Assembly (NCBI RefSeq): GCF_003319115.1
Contig: NZ_QOHF01000011.1
Location: forward strand, 1-64,000
Length of the DNA: 64,000 bases
Origin: Geodermatophilus sp. TF02-6
GTDB lineage: Bacteria > Actinomycetota > Actinomycetes > Mycobacteriales > Geodermatophilaceae
Direction of reading: 5' to 3'
Each line of letters begins with the position of its first letter. The stretch's first letter is position 1. This document shows positions 50,866-58,787 of the stretch, piece by piece. The position numbers were made by a program, and so were the translations under genes. The notes beneath the pieces were generated by a model. The model did not search any database, was not told the origin of the DNA, and was given only the letters and a program-made list of their open reading frames with translations.

Positions 50866-51150
50866 GTGGACGTCGGCGTCGCGTGGTCGCAGGCCGCGCC
50901 GTCGACCGCCGAGGAGAACGCCTCCATCGAGGAGCACGGCCACGCCCACTGGGGCGCCTGGCCCCTGGCCGCCGACCCGGACGCCTCCGAGGACACCGGG
51001 AAGCGGTACGCCTTCCCGTACGGCGACCTGCACCGGGTCGACCGTGCGGCGCTGATCCACGCCGAGCAGCGCGCGGCCCAGAACTACCACCCGGAGGTCG
51101 TCGACGCCGCCCGCGACCTCCTGCGCCGTCTCGACGACCGCCGCGGGTGA
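50866..51150 (+). CDS. Small conserved-looking protein between prcA and pafA
   Basis: A 94-residue protein from GTG 50866: AWSQAAPSTAEENASIEEHG, KRYAFPYGDLHRVDRAALIH, AEQRAAQNYHPEVVDAARDL then LLRRLDDRRG. The AFPYGDxxRVxRxALIHAxQRAxQ pattern resembles small proteins found widely in actinobacteria and phages, with no known function. No signal or membrane segment. It lies in the same direction as the proteasome genes, but a repeat separates it from prcA. Real gene likely; link to pupylation unproven. Confidence 0.6.
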   Translation: MDVGVAWSQAAPSTAEENASIEEHGHAHWGAWPLAADPDASEDTGKRYAFPYGDLHRVDRAALIHAEQRAAQNYHPEVVDAARDLLRRLDDRRG

Positions 51151-51215
51151 CCTCCGCGGCCCGACGAGCCTGCGGCACGGGATGTGGAGAAGCGGCTGGC
51201 GCCGGCATCGGCGCC

Positions 51216-51221
51216 TAGGCT
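51216..51221 (+). promoter_or_regulatory. -10 box, leaderless start of pafA
   Basis: TAGGCT, 6 bases before the GTG at 51228. An out-of-frame ATG at 51226 overlaps the start. Confidence 0.7.
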
Positions 51222-51227
51222 CGGTAT

Positions 51228-52586
51228 GTGGAGCGACGGATCTTCGGGATCGAGACCGAGTACGGCGTCACGTGCACCTTCCGCGGCCAGCGCCGCCTGT
51301 CCCCGGACGAGGTGGCCCGCTACCTGTTCCGCCGCGTCGTGTCCTGGGGACGCAGTTCCAACGTCTTCCTGCGCAACGGCTCGCGCCTGTACCTCGACGT
51401 GGGCAGCCACCCGGAGTACGCCACCGCCGAGTGCGACGACCTCACCGAGCTGGTCGTGCACGACAAGGCCGGCGAGCGGATCCTCGAGGGCCTGCTGGTC
51501 GACGCCGAGCAGCGGCTGGCCGAGGAGGGCGTCACCGGTGACATCTACCTGTTCAAGAACAACACCGACTCCGCCGGCAACAGCTACGGCTGCCACGAGA
51601 ACTACCTGGTCGGCCGGCACGGCGAGTTCAGCCGGCTGGCCGACGTCCTCATCCCGTTCCTGGTCAGCCGGCAGATCGTCGTCGGCGCCGGCAAGGTGCT
51701 GCAGACCCCCCGCGGGGCGATCTACTGCATCAGCCAGCGCGCCGAGCACATCTGGGAGGGCGTCTCGTCGGCCACCACCCGGTCGCGGCCGATCATCAAC
51801 ACCCGCGACGAGCCGCACGCCGACGCCGAGCGCTACCGGCGGCTGCACGTCATCGTCGGCGACTCGAACATGAACGAGACGACGACGCTGCTCAAGGTCG
51901 CCGTCACCGACCTGGTGCTGCGGATGATCGAGGCCGGCGTCCCGATCAAGGACATGAGCCTGGAGAACCCGATCCGCGCCATCCGCGAGATCAGCCACGA
52001 CATGACCGGACGACGCAAGGTGCGGCTGGCCAGCGGCCGGGAGATGTCGGCGCTGGAGATCCAGTCGGAGTACCACGCCCGCGCCGCGGAGTTCGTCGAC
52101 CGCGAGGGCTTCGGCCCGGTGCACCGGCAGATGCTCGAGCTGTGGGGGCGGGTGCTCAAGGCCGTCGACACCGGCGACCTCTCGCTCATCGACCGCGAGA
52201 TCGACTGGGCCACCAAGTTCCAGCTCATCGAGCGCTACCGCGCCAAGCGGGGCCTGCCGCTGTCGCACCCGCGGATCGCCCAGATGGACCTGGCCTACCA
52301 CGACATCAGCCGTCGGCGCGGCCTGTACTACCTGCTCGAGCGCAGCAACCAGGTCGCCCGGGTGGCCCACGAGCCGCGGGTGTTCGAGGCCAAGAACGTG
52401 CCTCCGCAGACCACCCGGGCCCGGCTGCGCGGGGAGTTCATCCGCCGGGCGCAGGAGAAGCGCCGGGACTTCACCGTCGACTGGGTGCACCTCAAGCTCA
52501 ACGACCAGGCCCAGCGCACCGTGCTGTGCAAGGACCCGTTCAAGGCCGTCGACGAGCGGGTGGACAAGCTCATCGCCTCGATGTGA
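51228..52586 (+). CDS. pafA: Pup--protein ligase PafA
   Basis: A 452-residue ligase that activates the C-terminal Glu of Pup with ATP and joins it to substrate lysines. [10 protein letters not shown] holds the Mg-ATP glutamates, [16 protein letters not shown] the conserved Asp57, [20 protein letters not shown] the nucleotide site, and [20 protein letters not shown] the core shared with Dop. The Dop-loop is absent, as expected. The C-terminal domain ([20 protein letters not shown]) is full length. Leaderless-type start. Confidence 0.97.
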   Translation: MERRIFGIETEYGVTCTFRGQRRLSPDEVARYLFRRVVSWGRSSNVFLRNGSRLYLDVGSHPEYATAECDDLTELVVHDKAGERILEGLLVDAEQRLAEEGVTGDIYLFKNNTDSAGNSYGCHENYLVGRHGEFSRLADVLIPFLVSRQIVVGAGKVLQTPRGAIYCISQRAEHIWEGVSSATTRSRPIINTRDEPHADAERYRRLHVIVGDSNMNETTTLLKVAVTDLVLRMIEAGVPIKDMSLENPIRAIREISHDMTGRRKVRLASGREMSALEIQSEYHARAAEFVDREGFGPVHRQMLELWGRVLKAVDTGDLSLIDREIDWATKFQLIERYRAKRGLPLSHPRIAQMDLAYHDISRRRGLYYLLERSNQVARVAHEPRVFEAKNVPPQTTRARLRGEFIRRAQEKRRDFTVDWVHLKLNDQAQRTVLCKDPFKAVDERVDKLIASM

Positions 52587-52598
52587 TGCCACGCGCGG

Positions 52599-52699
52599 CC
52601 GTGATCATCGGCGGGTGGTGGTCTTCGTCGGCGTGTCGGACCGCCAGCCGCCGGTGATCACGGCTGGCGGTGATCACGGCCGGCGGTGATCACGGCCGG
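52599..52699. repeat. GTGATCACGGC palindrome repeats after pafA
   Basis: A 17-base inverted repeat (52599-52615 and 52648-52664, one mismatch) around GTGATCA. The right arm continues into three tandem 16-base units CGGTGATCACGGC-GG at 52652-52667, 52668-52683 and 52684-52699. It lies between convergent pafA and DUF3866 genes and may serve as a two-way terminator. Confidence 0.7.
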
Positions 52700-52736
52700 C
52701 GGTGGCACGGGCAGGGGTGACGGCGGGCCGGCGGGG

Positions 52737-53849
52737 TCAGTCCTCCTCGTCGGGCAGCGGGACCCGCAGGGCGGCGTAGCGGCCGGCGGCGGCCGCGGCG
52801 AGGAAGTACGCCCGCTCCTCGGGGTACCCGCGGCCCATCGTCCTCAGCGGCACGGGGGACAACCCCAGCGCCTCCTCCAGCCCGTCGACGTCCATCCACA
52901 CCACCCGGTTGCGCTCCGGCTGGCCGGCGAGGTCCTCCTCCACCTGCCCGCCGAGCTCCGAGCCCAACCCCCGCGGGGCGACCAGCGTCACCCCGCCGAG
53001 CGCGACCCGGCCGAACGCGGTCAGCGAGTGGTGGGACACCCCGCGGTGCCGCGGCCGCGGGTCGGCGTCGGAGATCCGCAGCGCCCCGACCGCCTGCCCG
53101 CCGAGCACGGTGACGGCGTTGCACGCCTCGCCCGCGGCCACCCCGGAGAAGCCCCACGGCGTCCCGGTGCCGAGGTTGCCCGGCCCCTGGGTCACGACCG
53201 CCACGTCCGCGCCCAGCACGTGCCGGGCGGCCAGCAGCCCGGTGTGCACGGTGACCGCCTCCAGGTCCCCGCCGAAGGCCTGGCCCACGGTGACCACGCC
53301 GGCCAGCGATGGCGCCAGCGCCGACAGCGTGCGGGAGAACCCGGCGACCAGCGCGCCGCCGTCGGTCATCACGTAGGCGACCGTGAGGTCCGGGTCGGTG
53401 GCCAGGACGCCGATCAGCGCGGCCGGCAGCGCCGAGTGCAGGTCGGCGACGACGACCGGCATCCCGCCGAGGTCCTCGGCGTCGACGATCGCGCGGTGCT
53501 GTGCGCTGTCCTGTTCGTCGACGCCCTGCACGCTCACCTGCAGCGGGGTGTACCGGGCCTTGACCAGGTGCCCCGGCCCGGTCGGGTCCGGCGGCAGGCG
53601 GTCGGGGACGGCGACGACGAGGGCGTACCCGCCGGTGCCCAGCCGCTGCGCCCAGGCGGTGGTGTTGAGCAGCACCGTGTCGCCGACCTCGGGCACCCCG
53701 ACCAGCGACGGGTGGGCCAGTGCCGGCACCTCTCCGTCGCCGGGCACCTCGGCGGTGAGCTCCTGCGCGTCCCGCCAGGAGCGGCCCAGCGCGGTCACCG
53801 TGCCGCGGCGCCACCGGATCCGGTACGTCGTCGTCCCGACTTCCCCCAT
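52737..53849 (-). CDS. DUF3866 family protein
   Basis: A 370-residue protein of the actinobacterial/Firmicute DUF3866 family: RYTPLQVSVQGVDEQDSAQH, GGMPVVVADLHSALPAALIG, YVMTDGGALVAGFSRTLSAL, VTQGPGNLGTGTPWGFSGVA and RHRGVSHHSLTAFGRVALGG. The conserved Gly, Asp and His residues suggest an enzyme, but no reaction is known. ATG at 53849 with a leaderless-type promoter, divergent from pafB with 52 bases between starts. It commonly sits inside the pafA-pafBC region. Confidence 0.9.
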   Translation of the reverse strand: MGEVGTTTYRIRWRRGTVTALGRSWRDAQELTAEVPGDGEVPALAHPSLVGVPEVGDTVLLNTTAWAQRLGTGGYALVVAVPDRLPPDPTGPGHLVKARYTPLQVSVQGVDEQDSAQHRAIVDAEDLGGMPVVVADLHSALPAALIGVLATDPDLTVAYVMTDGGALVAGFSRTLSALAPSLAGVVTVGQAFGGDLEAVTVHTGLLAARHVLGADVAVVTQGPGNLGTGTPWGFSGVAAGEACNAVTVLGGQAVGALRISDADPRPRHRGVSHHSLTAFGRVALGGVTLVAPRGLGSELGGQVEEDLAGQPERNRVVWMDVDGLEEALGLSPVPLRTMGRGYPEERAYFLAAAAAGRYAALRVPLPDEED

Positions 53850-53855
53850 GCGGGC

Positions 53856-53861
53856 AGGCTA
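53856..53861 (-). promoter_or_regulatory. -10 box, leaderless start of DUF3866 gene
   Basis: TAGCCT on the minus strand, 6 bases before the ATG at 53849. Confidence 0.65.
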
Positions 53862-53889
53862 ACCAGAGCGGGAGCGCCCGCCTCGTGAC

Positions 53890-53895
53890 TAGCCT
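53890..53895 (+). promoter_or_regulatory. -10 box, leaderless start of pafBC
   Basis: TAGCCT, 6 bases before the GTG at 53902. Confidence 0.65.
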
Positions 53896-53901
53896 GGGCC
53901 C

Positions 53902-54915
53902 GTGGCGGCGAAGCGGGCCGAACGGCTGGTCAACCTGGTCATCGCCCTGCTCGGCACCCGGCAGTACGTCACGGCGGCGCGGATCCGGGCGACCGTGCCC
54001 GGCTACGAGCCCGACGACGGCACCGCCCGCGCCGACGAGGCGTTCAAGCGGATGTTCGAGCGGGACAAGGCCGAGCTGCGCGAGATGGGCGTGCCGCTGG
54101 AGACCGGCCGCACCAGCGTCTTCGACACCGAGGACGGCTACCGCATCGCCCGCGCCGACTACGAGCTGCCCGAGATCACCCTGACCGGGGAGGAGGCCGC
54201 CGCGGTCGGCCTGGCGCTGCGGCTGTGGGAGTCCGCGCAGCTGGCCGGCGCCGCGCAGAGCGCGCTGGTCAAGCTGCGCGCCGCCGGGGTCGACGTCGAC
54301 ACCGTCGGGGCGATCCCGCTGCGGCCGCGGCTGGACTCCGACGAGCCGGCGTTCGAGCCGGTCTACGCCGCCGCCCGCGACCGCCGGGCGCTGGAGTTCG
54401 ACTACCGCCGTCCCGACGAGGGCGCCCCCGCCCGCCGGCACGTGCAGCCGTGGGGCGTGGTGGCCTGGCACGGCCGCTGGTACCTGGGCGGCCTGGACCT
54501 CGACCGGCAGGCGCCGCGGGTGTTCCGGCTCTCCCGCGTGGTCGGCACGCCGCGGGCGGCCGGCCCGGCGGGTGCCTTCGAGCCGCCGGCGGACGTCGAC
54601 CTGGCGGCCATGGTCGCCGGGCAGTCTCGCGGAGAGGAGCAGCTGGCGGTGGTCCGCGCCCGGCCGGGCACCGCGATCGGGCTGCGCCGGCACGCCACCC
54701 CGCTCGGGGCGGCCGAGGACGGGGACGACCGGCTGCAGGTGCGCACCACCGAGCCGATGCGGCTGGCCGACGAGCTGGCCGCCTACGGGTCCGACGTCCT
54801 CGTCGAGGCGCCGGCCGCGGTGCGCGAGGCCGTGGTCGCGCGGCTGACCCGGCTGGCGGCGATGTCCCCGGGGGAGCGGGCCCCGGGGGAGCGGGCCCCG
54901 GAGGAGCGGGCATGA
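53902..54915 (+). CDS. pafB: WYL-domain transcriptional regulator PafB
   Basis: A 337-residue regulator. N-terminal winged helix (AERLVNLVIALLGTRQYVTA, FKRMFERDKAELREMGVPLE), central WYL domain with HVQPWGVVAWHGRWYLGGLD and the C-terminal WCX region. With PafC it forms the dimer that activates the RecA-independent DNA-damage response in mycobacteria; the WYL domain is thought to sense a nucleic-acid signal. The C-terminus ends with a repeated ERAPGERAPEERA. The stop overlaps the pafC start by four bases (ATGA). Confidence 0.94.
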   Translation: MAAKRAERLVNLVIALLGTRQYVTAARIRATVPGYEPDDGTARADEAFKRMFERDKAELREMGVPLETGRTSVFDTEDGYRIARADYELPEITLTGEEAAAVGLALRLWESAQLAGAAQSALVKLRAAGVDVDTVGAIPLRPRLDSDEPAFEPVYAAARDRRALEFDYRRPDEGAPARRHVQPWGVVAWHGRWYLGGLDLDRQAPRVFRLSRVVGTPRAAGPAGAFEPPADVDLAAMVAGQSRGEEQLAVVRARPGTAIGLRRHATPLGAAEDGDDRLQVRTTEPMRLADELAAYGSDVLVEAPAAVREAVVARLTRLAAMSPGERAPGERAPEERA

Positions 54916-55922
54916 GCGCTCCCACCACGACCGAGCGGATGACCCGGCTGCTCTCCCTCGTCCCGTACCTCACCGCCCGGCCCGAGGGCGTGCCGCTGGC
55001 CGAGGCCGCCCGCGACTTCGGCGTCCCGGAGCGCCAGCTGCGCCGCGACCTGGAACTGCTGTGGATGTGCGGCCTGCCCGGCTACGGCCCCGGCGACCTC
55101 ATCGACCTGGCCTTCGAGGGCGACCGGGTGCGGGTCACCTTCACCGCCGGCATGGTCCGGCCGCTGCGGCTGACCACCGACGAGGCGGTGGCCCTCGTCG
55201 TCGCGCTGCGCGCGCTGCTGGAGCTGCCCGGGCTGGCCGAGCAGGAGGCGGTGAGCCGGGCGCTGGCCAAGGTGTCGGCCGCCGCGGGGTCGGCCGCCGA
55301 GCGGGTCAGCCCGGTCGCGCTGTCGGTCGACGCCCGCGAGCAGGCGCTGGCCGTCGTCCGGGAGGGGCTGGAGCGGCGGCGGGCGCTGCACCTGCACTAC
55401 TACGTGCCCACCCGCGACGAGCGCACCGAGCGCACGGTCGACCCGATGCGGCTGCTGCTGGTCGACGGCCGCTGGTACCTCGAGGCGTGGTCGCGGGAGG
55501 TCGCCGGCGTCCGGCTGTTCCGCCTGGACCGCATCGACGACGTGGCGGTGCTCGACGAGCCGGCCGCGCCGCCGCCGGAGGCCGCGCTGCGCGACGTCGA
55601 CGCCGGGCTCTACCAGCCCGAGCCCGGGTCCCCGGTGGTGCGGCTGCGGCTGGCCCCCTCCGCGCGCTGGGTGGCCGAGTACTACCCGGTGGAGGACGCC
55701 CGGGAGGTCGACGACCCACCCGGCGGCCTGGCGGTCGCGGTGCGCACCGCCGACGTCGCCTGGGCGCGGCGCCTGGTGGCCTCGCTCGGCGGAGCGGCCA
55801 CCGTCGACCGGCCGGCCGAGCTGGCCGCGGCGGTGGCCGCCGACGCCCGGGCGGCGCTGGCCCGCTACGCGGGCTCCGGGCCGGCCGCCGGCGGGCGGCC
55901 GGGAACCGGTCACGACGGCTAG
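54912..55922 (+). CDS. pafC: WYL-domain transcriptional regulator PafC
   Basis: A 336-residue partner of PafB. N-terminal winged helix (MTRLLSLVPYLTARPEGVPL, RQLRRDLELLWMCGLPGYGP), the WYL domain with TVDPMRLLLVDGRWYLEAWS, and a WCX extension (VRLRLAPSARWVAEYYPVED). Overlaps pafB by four bases, so both are made in equal amounts. After its stop, 238 bases up to tatA hold only short CCGTCCAGGCACAG repeats and no gene. Confidence 0.94.
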   Translation: MSAPTTTERMTRLLSLVPYLTARPEGVPLAEAARDFGVPERQLRRDLELLWMCGLPGYGPGDLIDLAFEGDRVRVTFTAGMVRPLRLTTDEAVALVVALRALLELPGLAEQEAVSRALAKVSAAAGSAAERVSPVALSVDAREQALAVVREGLERRRALHLHYYVPTRDERTERTVDPMRLLLVDGRWYLEAWSREVAGVRLFRLDRIDDVAVLDEPAAPPPEAALRDVDAGLYQPEPGSPVVRLRLAPSARWVAEYYPVEDAREVDDPPGGLAVAVRTADVAWARRLVASLGGAATVDRPAELAAAVAADARAALARYAGSGPAAGGRPGTGHDG

Positions 55923-56160
55923 CACGACGGCCGCGCCGGGAGGTCGCGGCGCTGGAGCGGCAGGTGCGCCCGGTCCCCGTCCAGGCACAGCCCCGTCCAG
56001 GCACAGGGGCCGGGCGCAGGGGACAGGCACAGGCCACCGCCGCCCGGGCCGCGCAGCTGCCGCGGTCGGACCGACCTCTCCACCGATCCCCGGTCACACG
56101 GGTCTCACGACCCCGACGGGGACGTAGCATCGGCGACGCCACCCACCCACGGAGGACGCG

Positions 56161-56472
56161 ATGCCCACGCTCGGCGCGCCGGAGATCATCCTGATCATCC
56201 TGGCCATCCTGCTGCTGTTCGGCTACAAGAAGCTCCCCGACGCCTCCCGCTCGCTGGGCCGCTCGCTGCGGATCTTCAAGGGCGAGATGAAGGGCATGAA
56301 GGACGACGACGTGCACACCCGGACCACCCCGGTGCGCGGTGAGGTCCTCCCGCCGGCTCCCGCGGGCGACCGCGAGGCGCTCGAGAGCGAGGCGCGGGCC
56401 GCCGAGGCCCGGGCCGCCGAGCTGCGCGCCCGCGCCGCCCAGCAGACCGGTCCGGCCGACCCTCCCCGCTGA
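56161..56472 (+). CDS. tatA: Twin-arginine translocase subunit TatA
   Basis: A 103-residue protein: one N-terminal membrane helix ([20 protein letters not shown]), the hinge and amphipathic helix ([20 protein letters not shown]) and a charged Ala/Arg/Glu-rich tail. It forms the pore part of the Tat export system with TatC. ATG with GGAGG five bases upstream; a TAGCAT hexamer at about 56126 may be its -10 box. tatC follows 20 bases later. Confidence 0.95.
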   Translation: MPTLGAPEIILIILAILLLFGYKKLPDASRSLGRSLRIFKGEMKGMKDDDVHTRTTPVRGEVLPPAPAGDREALESEARAAEARAAELRARAAQQTGPADPPR

Positions 56473-56492
56473 CGCCGGTAGCCGGCACTCCG

Positions 56493-57491
56493 GTGAGCGA
56501 GCACGGCCCCCGACGGTTCCGGCTGCGGCGACGCCGCTCGCCGCGCGACCCCGCGGCGACGATGACGCTCATCGCGCACCTGACCGAACTGCGCAACCGC
56601 ATCGCCCTGGCGCTGCTGTTCGTCCTGCTCGGCACGGCGGTCTGCTTCTGGTGGTACGACCACGGCCTCGGTGCGTTCATCCGCGCTCCGTACTGCGCCA
56701 TCCCCGCCGACAACCGCGCGCTGGGCACCGGGGAGAGCGCCGGCGACTGCCGGCTGCTGGTCACCGACGTCTTCGGCGGTGCACTGATCCGGCTCAAGAT
56801 CGCCTTCATCGCCGGCACGGTCGTCTCGGCGCCGCTGTGGCTCTACCAGCTGTGGGCGTTCATCACCCCGGGCCTGAAGCAGAGCGAGAAGCGCTACGGG
56901 CTCGCCTTCGTCGCCGCCTCCACCGCGCTGTTCGCCTTCGGCGCGGTGCTGGCGTACTTCTCGCTGCGCGCCGGGCTGACCCTGCTGCTGGGGTTGGCCG
57001 GTGACAACGTCGCCGTCGCCCTGACCGCCCAGGACTACCTGGGTTTCGTCGTCTCGGTGCTGCTGGCCTTCGGGGTCAGCTTCGAGGTGCCGCTCGTGGC
57101 GGTCGCGCTCAACCTGGTCGGCGTCCTGTCCTACGCGGTGCTGCGCAGCTCGCGGCGGTGGATCTTCTTCCTGACCATCGTCTTCGCCGCCTTCGTCACG
57201 CCGACGCAGGACCCGTTCACCATGCTGGCGATGGCGCTGCCGATGATCGTGCTGTTCGAGCTGGCCATCCAGATCGCCCGGGTGGTCGACCGGCGGCGGG
57301 CCCGCCAGGCGGCCGTGGCGCACTTCCACGACCTGCCCGACGACGAGGCGTCCCCGCTCGACGCCCGCCCGTCCCGGCTCGACGCGACCCCGTCGGGGCT
57401 GGACGCAGCGCCCACCCCCTTCGACGACCTGCGCCGGGAGGGCCCCGGCCAGGACGACCGGGCCGCGCCGGTCGACAGCTCCCGCGGCTGA
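56493..57491 (+). CDS. tatC: Twin-arginine translocase subunit TatC
   Basis: A 332-residue, six-helix membrane protein that recognises RR signal peptides. LIAHLTELRNRIALALLFVL is the conserved HLxELRxR N-terminus. WLYQLWAFITPGLKQSEKRY holds the first periplasmic/cytoplasmic loop motif (Y-Q-x-W-x-F-x-x-P-G-L), and VTPTQDPFTMLAMALPMIVL the family P-D-P/T motif. The C-terminal ~60 residues are charged and low complexity with repeated RLDA-P. The likely client in this window is the Tat-signal MBL hydrolase at 9470-10633. Confidence 0.95.
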   Translation: MSEHGPRRFRLRRRRSPRDPAATMTLIAHLTELRNRIALALLFVLLGTAVCFWWYDHGLGAFIRAPYCAIPADNRALGTGESAGDCRLLVTDVFGGALIRLKIAFIAGTVVSAPLWLYQLWAFITPGLKQSEKRYGLAFVAASTALFAFGAVLAYFSLRAGLTLLLGLAGDNVAVALTAQDYLGFVVSVLLAFGVSFEVPLVAVALNLVGVLSYAVLRSSRRWIFFLTIVFAAFVTPTQDPFTMLAMALPMIVLFELAIQIARVVDRRRARQAAVAHFHDLPDDEASPLDARPSRLDATPSGLDAAPTPFDDLRREGPGQDDRAAPVDSSRG

Positions 57492-57556
57492 GAGAGGACC
57501 CCCCTGCCCCCCACCACTCGCAGGCTCGCGGCGGGGCCCTGCACGGGGGCCGGTCG
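57492..57556. repeat. Dispersed GGACCCC repeat, copy F
   Basis: GAGAGGACCCCCCTGCCCCC, CACTCGCAGGCTCGCGGCGG and CCCTGCACGGGGGCC. It ends directly against the first codons of the kinase-like gene. Confidence 0.7.
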
Positions 57557-57560
57557 CGAC

Positions 57561-58553
57561 ATCGAGGTCGCCGTCCTGGTCAGCCCGGCAGCCGGCCGCG
57601 GACGGTCCCGGGTCGCGACGGCTCCCGTGCTGGACGTGCTGCGGGCCGCCGGGCTGCGCCCCCGGGTGCTGCCGGCCAGCACCCGGACCGCGGCCGAGCG
57701 GCAGGCCGCCGACGCGGTCGCCGCCGGCGCCGCCGCGGTCGTCGCGATCGGTGGGGACGGCGCCGCCCACGCCGGCCTGCAGGCGGTCGCCGGCACCCCG
57801 ACCCCGCTGGCCGTCGTCCCCACCGGCACCGGCAACGACCTGGCGCTGGCCCTCGGCACGCCCCGCGACCCGCTCGCCGCGGCGCGGGCGGCCGCCGTCG
57901 ACCTGCACGCCGGTCGGGTCCGCGCCATCGACGCCGGCCGCGCCGGGGACCGCTGGTGGGCCACCGTGCTCTGCTGCGGGTTCGACTCGGCGGTGAGCGA
58001 GCGGGCCGACCGGCTGCGCTGGCCGCGCGGCCGGCGCCGCTACGACGTGGCGATCCTCGCCGAGCTGGCCCGGCTGCGCCCGCGGCGGCTGACCCTGGTC
58101 CTCGACGGCGAGGCGCGCACCCTGGCGGTGACGCTGGTCGCCGTCGGCAACACCGCCTGGTACGGCGGCGGGATGCGGGTCTGCCCGGCCGCCGACCCCG
58201 CCGACGGGCGCTTCGACGTCACCGTGGTCGGGCCGGTCAGCCGCCGCGAGCTGGTGCGCACCCGGCCGCGGCTGACCGCCGGCGGCCACCTCGGGCACCC
58301 GGCGGTCACCGTGCACCGGGCCGGCCGGGTGGAGCTGGTGGAGGAGGGCCTCGTCGCCGGGGAGGGACTGGTCGCCGGGGAGGGACTGGTCGCCGGGGAG
58401 GGACTGGTCGCCGGGGAGGGACTGGTCGCCGGGGAGGGACTGGTCGCGGGGGAGGGACTGGTCGCCTACGCCGACGGCGAGCCGGTCGCACCGCTGCCCG
58501 TGGTCGCCCGGTGCGTCCCCGGCGCGCTGCGCGTGGTCGGCACCATCCGCTGA
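57561..58553 (+). CDS. Diacylglycerol kinase family protein, start codon unclear
   Basis: A lipid-kinase-like catalytic protein. VAVLVSPAAGRGRS forms the first strand and phosphate loop. VVAIGGDGAAHAGLQAVAGT is the GGDG(T/S) ATP site, though Ala stands in place of the usual T. VPTGTGNDLALALG is the second signature, and CCGFDSAVSERADRL follows. The coding pattern begins at about 57561, directly after a dispersed repeat, but no in-frame ATG, GTG or TTG lies there; the first GTG (57627) would remove the phosphate loop. Near the C-terminus GLVAGE is repeated six times. Either a non-standard start is used or the repeat has destroyed the start. Confidence 0.7.
   Translation: MEVAVLVSPAAGRGRSRVATAPVLDVLRAAGLRPRVLPASTRTAAERQAADAVAAGAAAVVAIGGDGAAHAGLQAVAGTPTPLAVVPTGTGNDLALALGTPRDPLAAARAAAVDLHAGRVRAIDAGRAGDRWWATVLCCGFDSAVSERADRLRWPRGRRRYDVAILAELARLRPRRLTLVLDGEARTLAVTLVAVGNTAWYGGGMRVCPAADPADGRFDVTVVGPVSRRELVRTRPRLTAGGHLGHPAVTVHRAGRVELVEEGLVAGEGLVAGEGLVAGEGLVAGEGLVAGEGLVAGEGLVAYADGEPVAPLPVVARCVPGALRVVGTIR
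58342..58463 (+). repeat. 18-base tandem repeat inside the kinase-like gene
   Basis: About six in-frame units of GGACTGGTCGCCGGGGAG encode GLVAGE six times, then GLVAY. The unit is nearly unvarying at DNA level, so copy number probably varies between strains. Confidence 0.9.
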
Positions 58554-58665
58554 CCGCCCGGCCGACGCTCCGGGGCGTCGCATCCGCCGAATGGCCGTTA
58601 TCCCCAACTGAACTACCGACCGAGGCGTCAAGCCCGATCACCGCCGAGCCGACCGGAGCCGCTCC

Positions 58666-58707
58666 ACGTCCGCCGGAGCCGCCCTGCAGCGCGGCTCCGG
58701 CGGACGT
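58666..58707 (+). terminator. Perfect 17-bp hairpin upstream of the helicase gene
   Basis: Arms 58666-58682 and 58691-58707 (ACGTCCGCCGGAGCCGC and complement) around an 8-base loop. No T-run. It lies in the 234-base gap between the kinase-like and helicase genes and probably ends the upstream transcript. Confidence 0.6.
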
Positions 58708-58775
58708 CCCGCGGCTGTGGTGATCAGGTGGGAGGCGCGCCGGGAGGTGGCGGGGCTGACGCGCGGCCGCGCGCC

Positions 58776-58781
58776 TACCGT
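58776..58781 (+). promoter_or_regulatory. -10 box, leaderless start of the helicase
   Basis: TACCGT, 6 bases before the GTG at 58788. GGAGG between them could also act as a short ribosome binding site. Confidence 0.6.
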
Positions 58782-58787
58782 GGAGGC

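Noticed and set aside
51226-51228. ATG at 51226 as the pafA start
   Set aside because: It is out of frame; the GTG at 51228 gives the conserved [13 protein letters not shown] start and correct promoter spacing.
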